DNA of 58,459 bases from Leucobacter sp. G161 (GTDB lineage Bacteria > Actinomycetota > Actinomycetes > Actinomycetales > Microbacteriaceae): positions 1-58,459 of the forward strand of contig NZ_LOHP01000057.1 of assembly GCF_001482305.1 (NCBI RefSeq), read 5' to 3'. Within the stretch, counting starts at the first letter, position 1. Each line of letters opens with the position of its first letter. Of the stretch, positions 58,450 to 58,459 are shown one piece after another. The notes beneath the pieces are model-generated. The model saw only the letters and a list, made by a program, of their open reading frames with translations. It did no database searches and was not told the DNA's origin. A program made the translations under genes and the position numbers.

Positions 58450-58459
58450 TCGCACGCCA

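Overview
The window is high-GC DNA from an actinobacterium, most likely a Microbacteriaceae member close to Leucobacter. That placement is an inference from protein style and gene order, not from a marker search. The gene order rpoB-rpoC ... rpsL-rpsG-fusA-tuf, an actinobacterial ClpC, a GNAT-only ArgA, and GTG/TTG starts with ATGA/GTGA overlaps all fit. About sixteen genes appear to be leaderless, with a -10 hexamer ending 7-8 nt before the start codon. I saw no phage, insertion sequence, CRISPR array, tRNA or rRNA. The window is ordinary chromosome with accessory patches.

Layout. 1-2273: the tail of an acyl-CoA carboxylase alpha subunit, then MaoC, CitE-like lyase and NUDIX genes, resembling the mycobacterial accA1-MaoC-citE leucine-degradation cluster. 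2619-4176: a TetR regulator and a DUF2975/XRE pair. 4498-7023: clpC. 7224-9346: an Ada-AlkA fusion plus Ogt for alkylation repair. 9434-11625: argA and two unknown envelope proteins. 11622-16641: two FAD flavoproteins, a PlsC-type acyltransferase and an N5-(carboxyethyl)ornithine synthase-like enzyme. 16724-21752: a VanY-type carboxypeptidase, a CapA protein, a DUF4916 Nudix-like protein, SprT-like, spermidine-synthase-like, glutaredoxin-like and PAP2 genes.

22053-36530 is the transcription/translation core. RpoB carries four changes in the rifampicin pocket, including the positions equivalent to E. coli D516 and H526. Three uncharacterised genes lie between rpoC and rpsL. 36716-40982: an NDP-sugar dehydratase/epimerase, a WecA-like sugar-phosphate transferase and an MFS transporter. 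41055-46081: a methyltransferase, then an FtsX-type ABC transporter divergent from a NarL-type two-component system.

46251-55111 is an accessory surface/catabolic patch. It has an adhesin with two CnaB-like domains and an anchored phosphodiesterase, both with class-E-like sorting signals. Between them lies an amine oxidase/amidohydrolase operon, with an inverted repeat over its -35 element and a TetR/GNAT pair beside it. 55332-58449 is a copper operon (CopZ, a 60-aa membrane peptide, CopA, a YHS protein) with two CsoR-like operators.

The most notable signals are the natural rifampicin-pocket substitutions in RpoB, the strict leaderless promoter spacing, the degenerate Nudix box at 18849-19424, the anchored phosphodiesterase and the unknown cassette between rpoC and rpsL.
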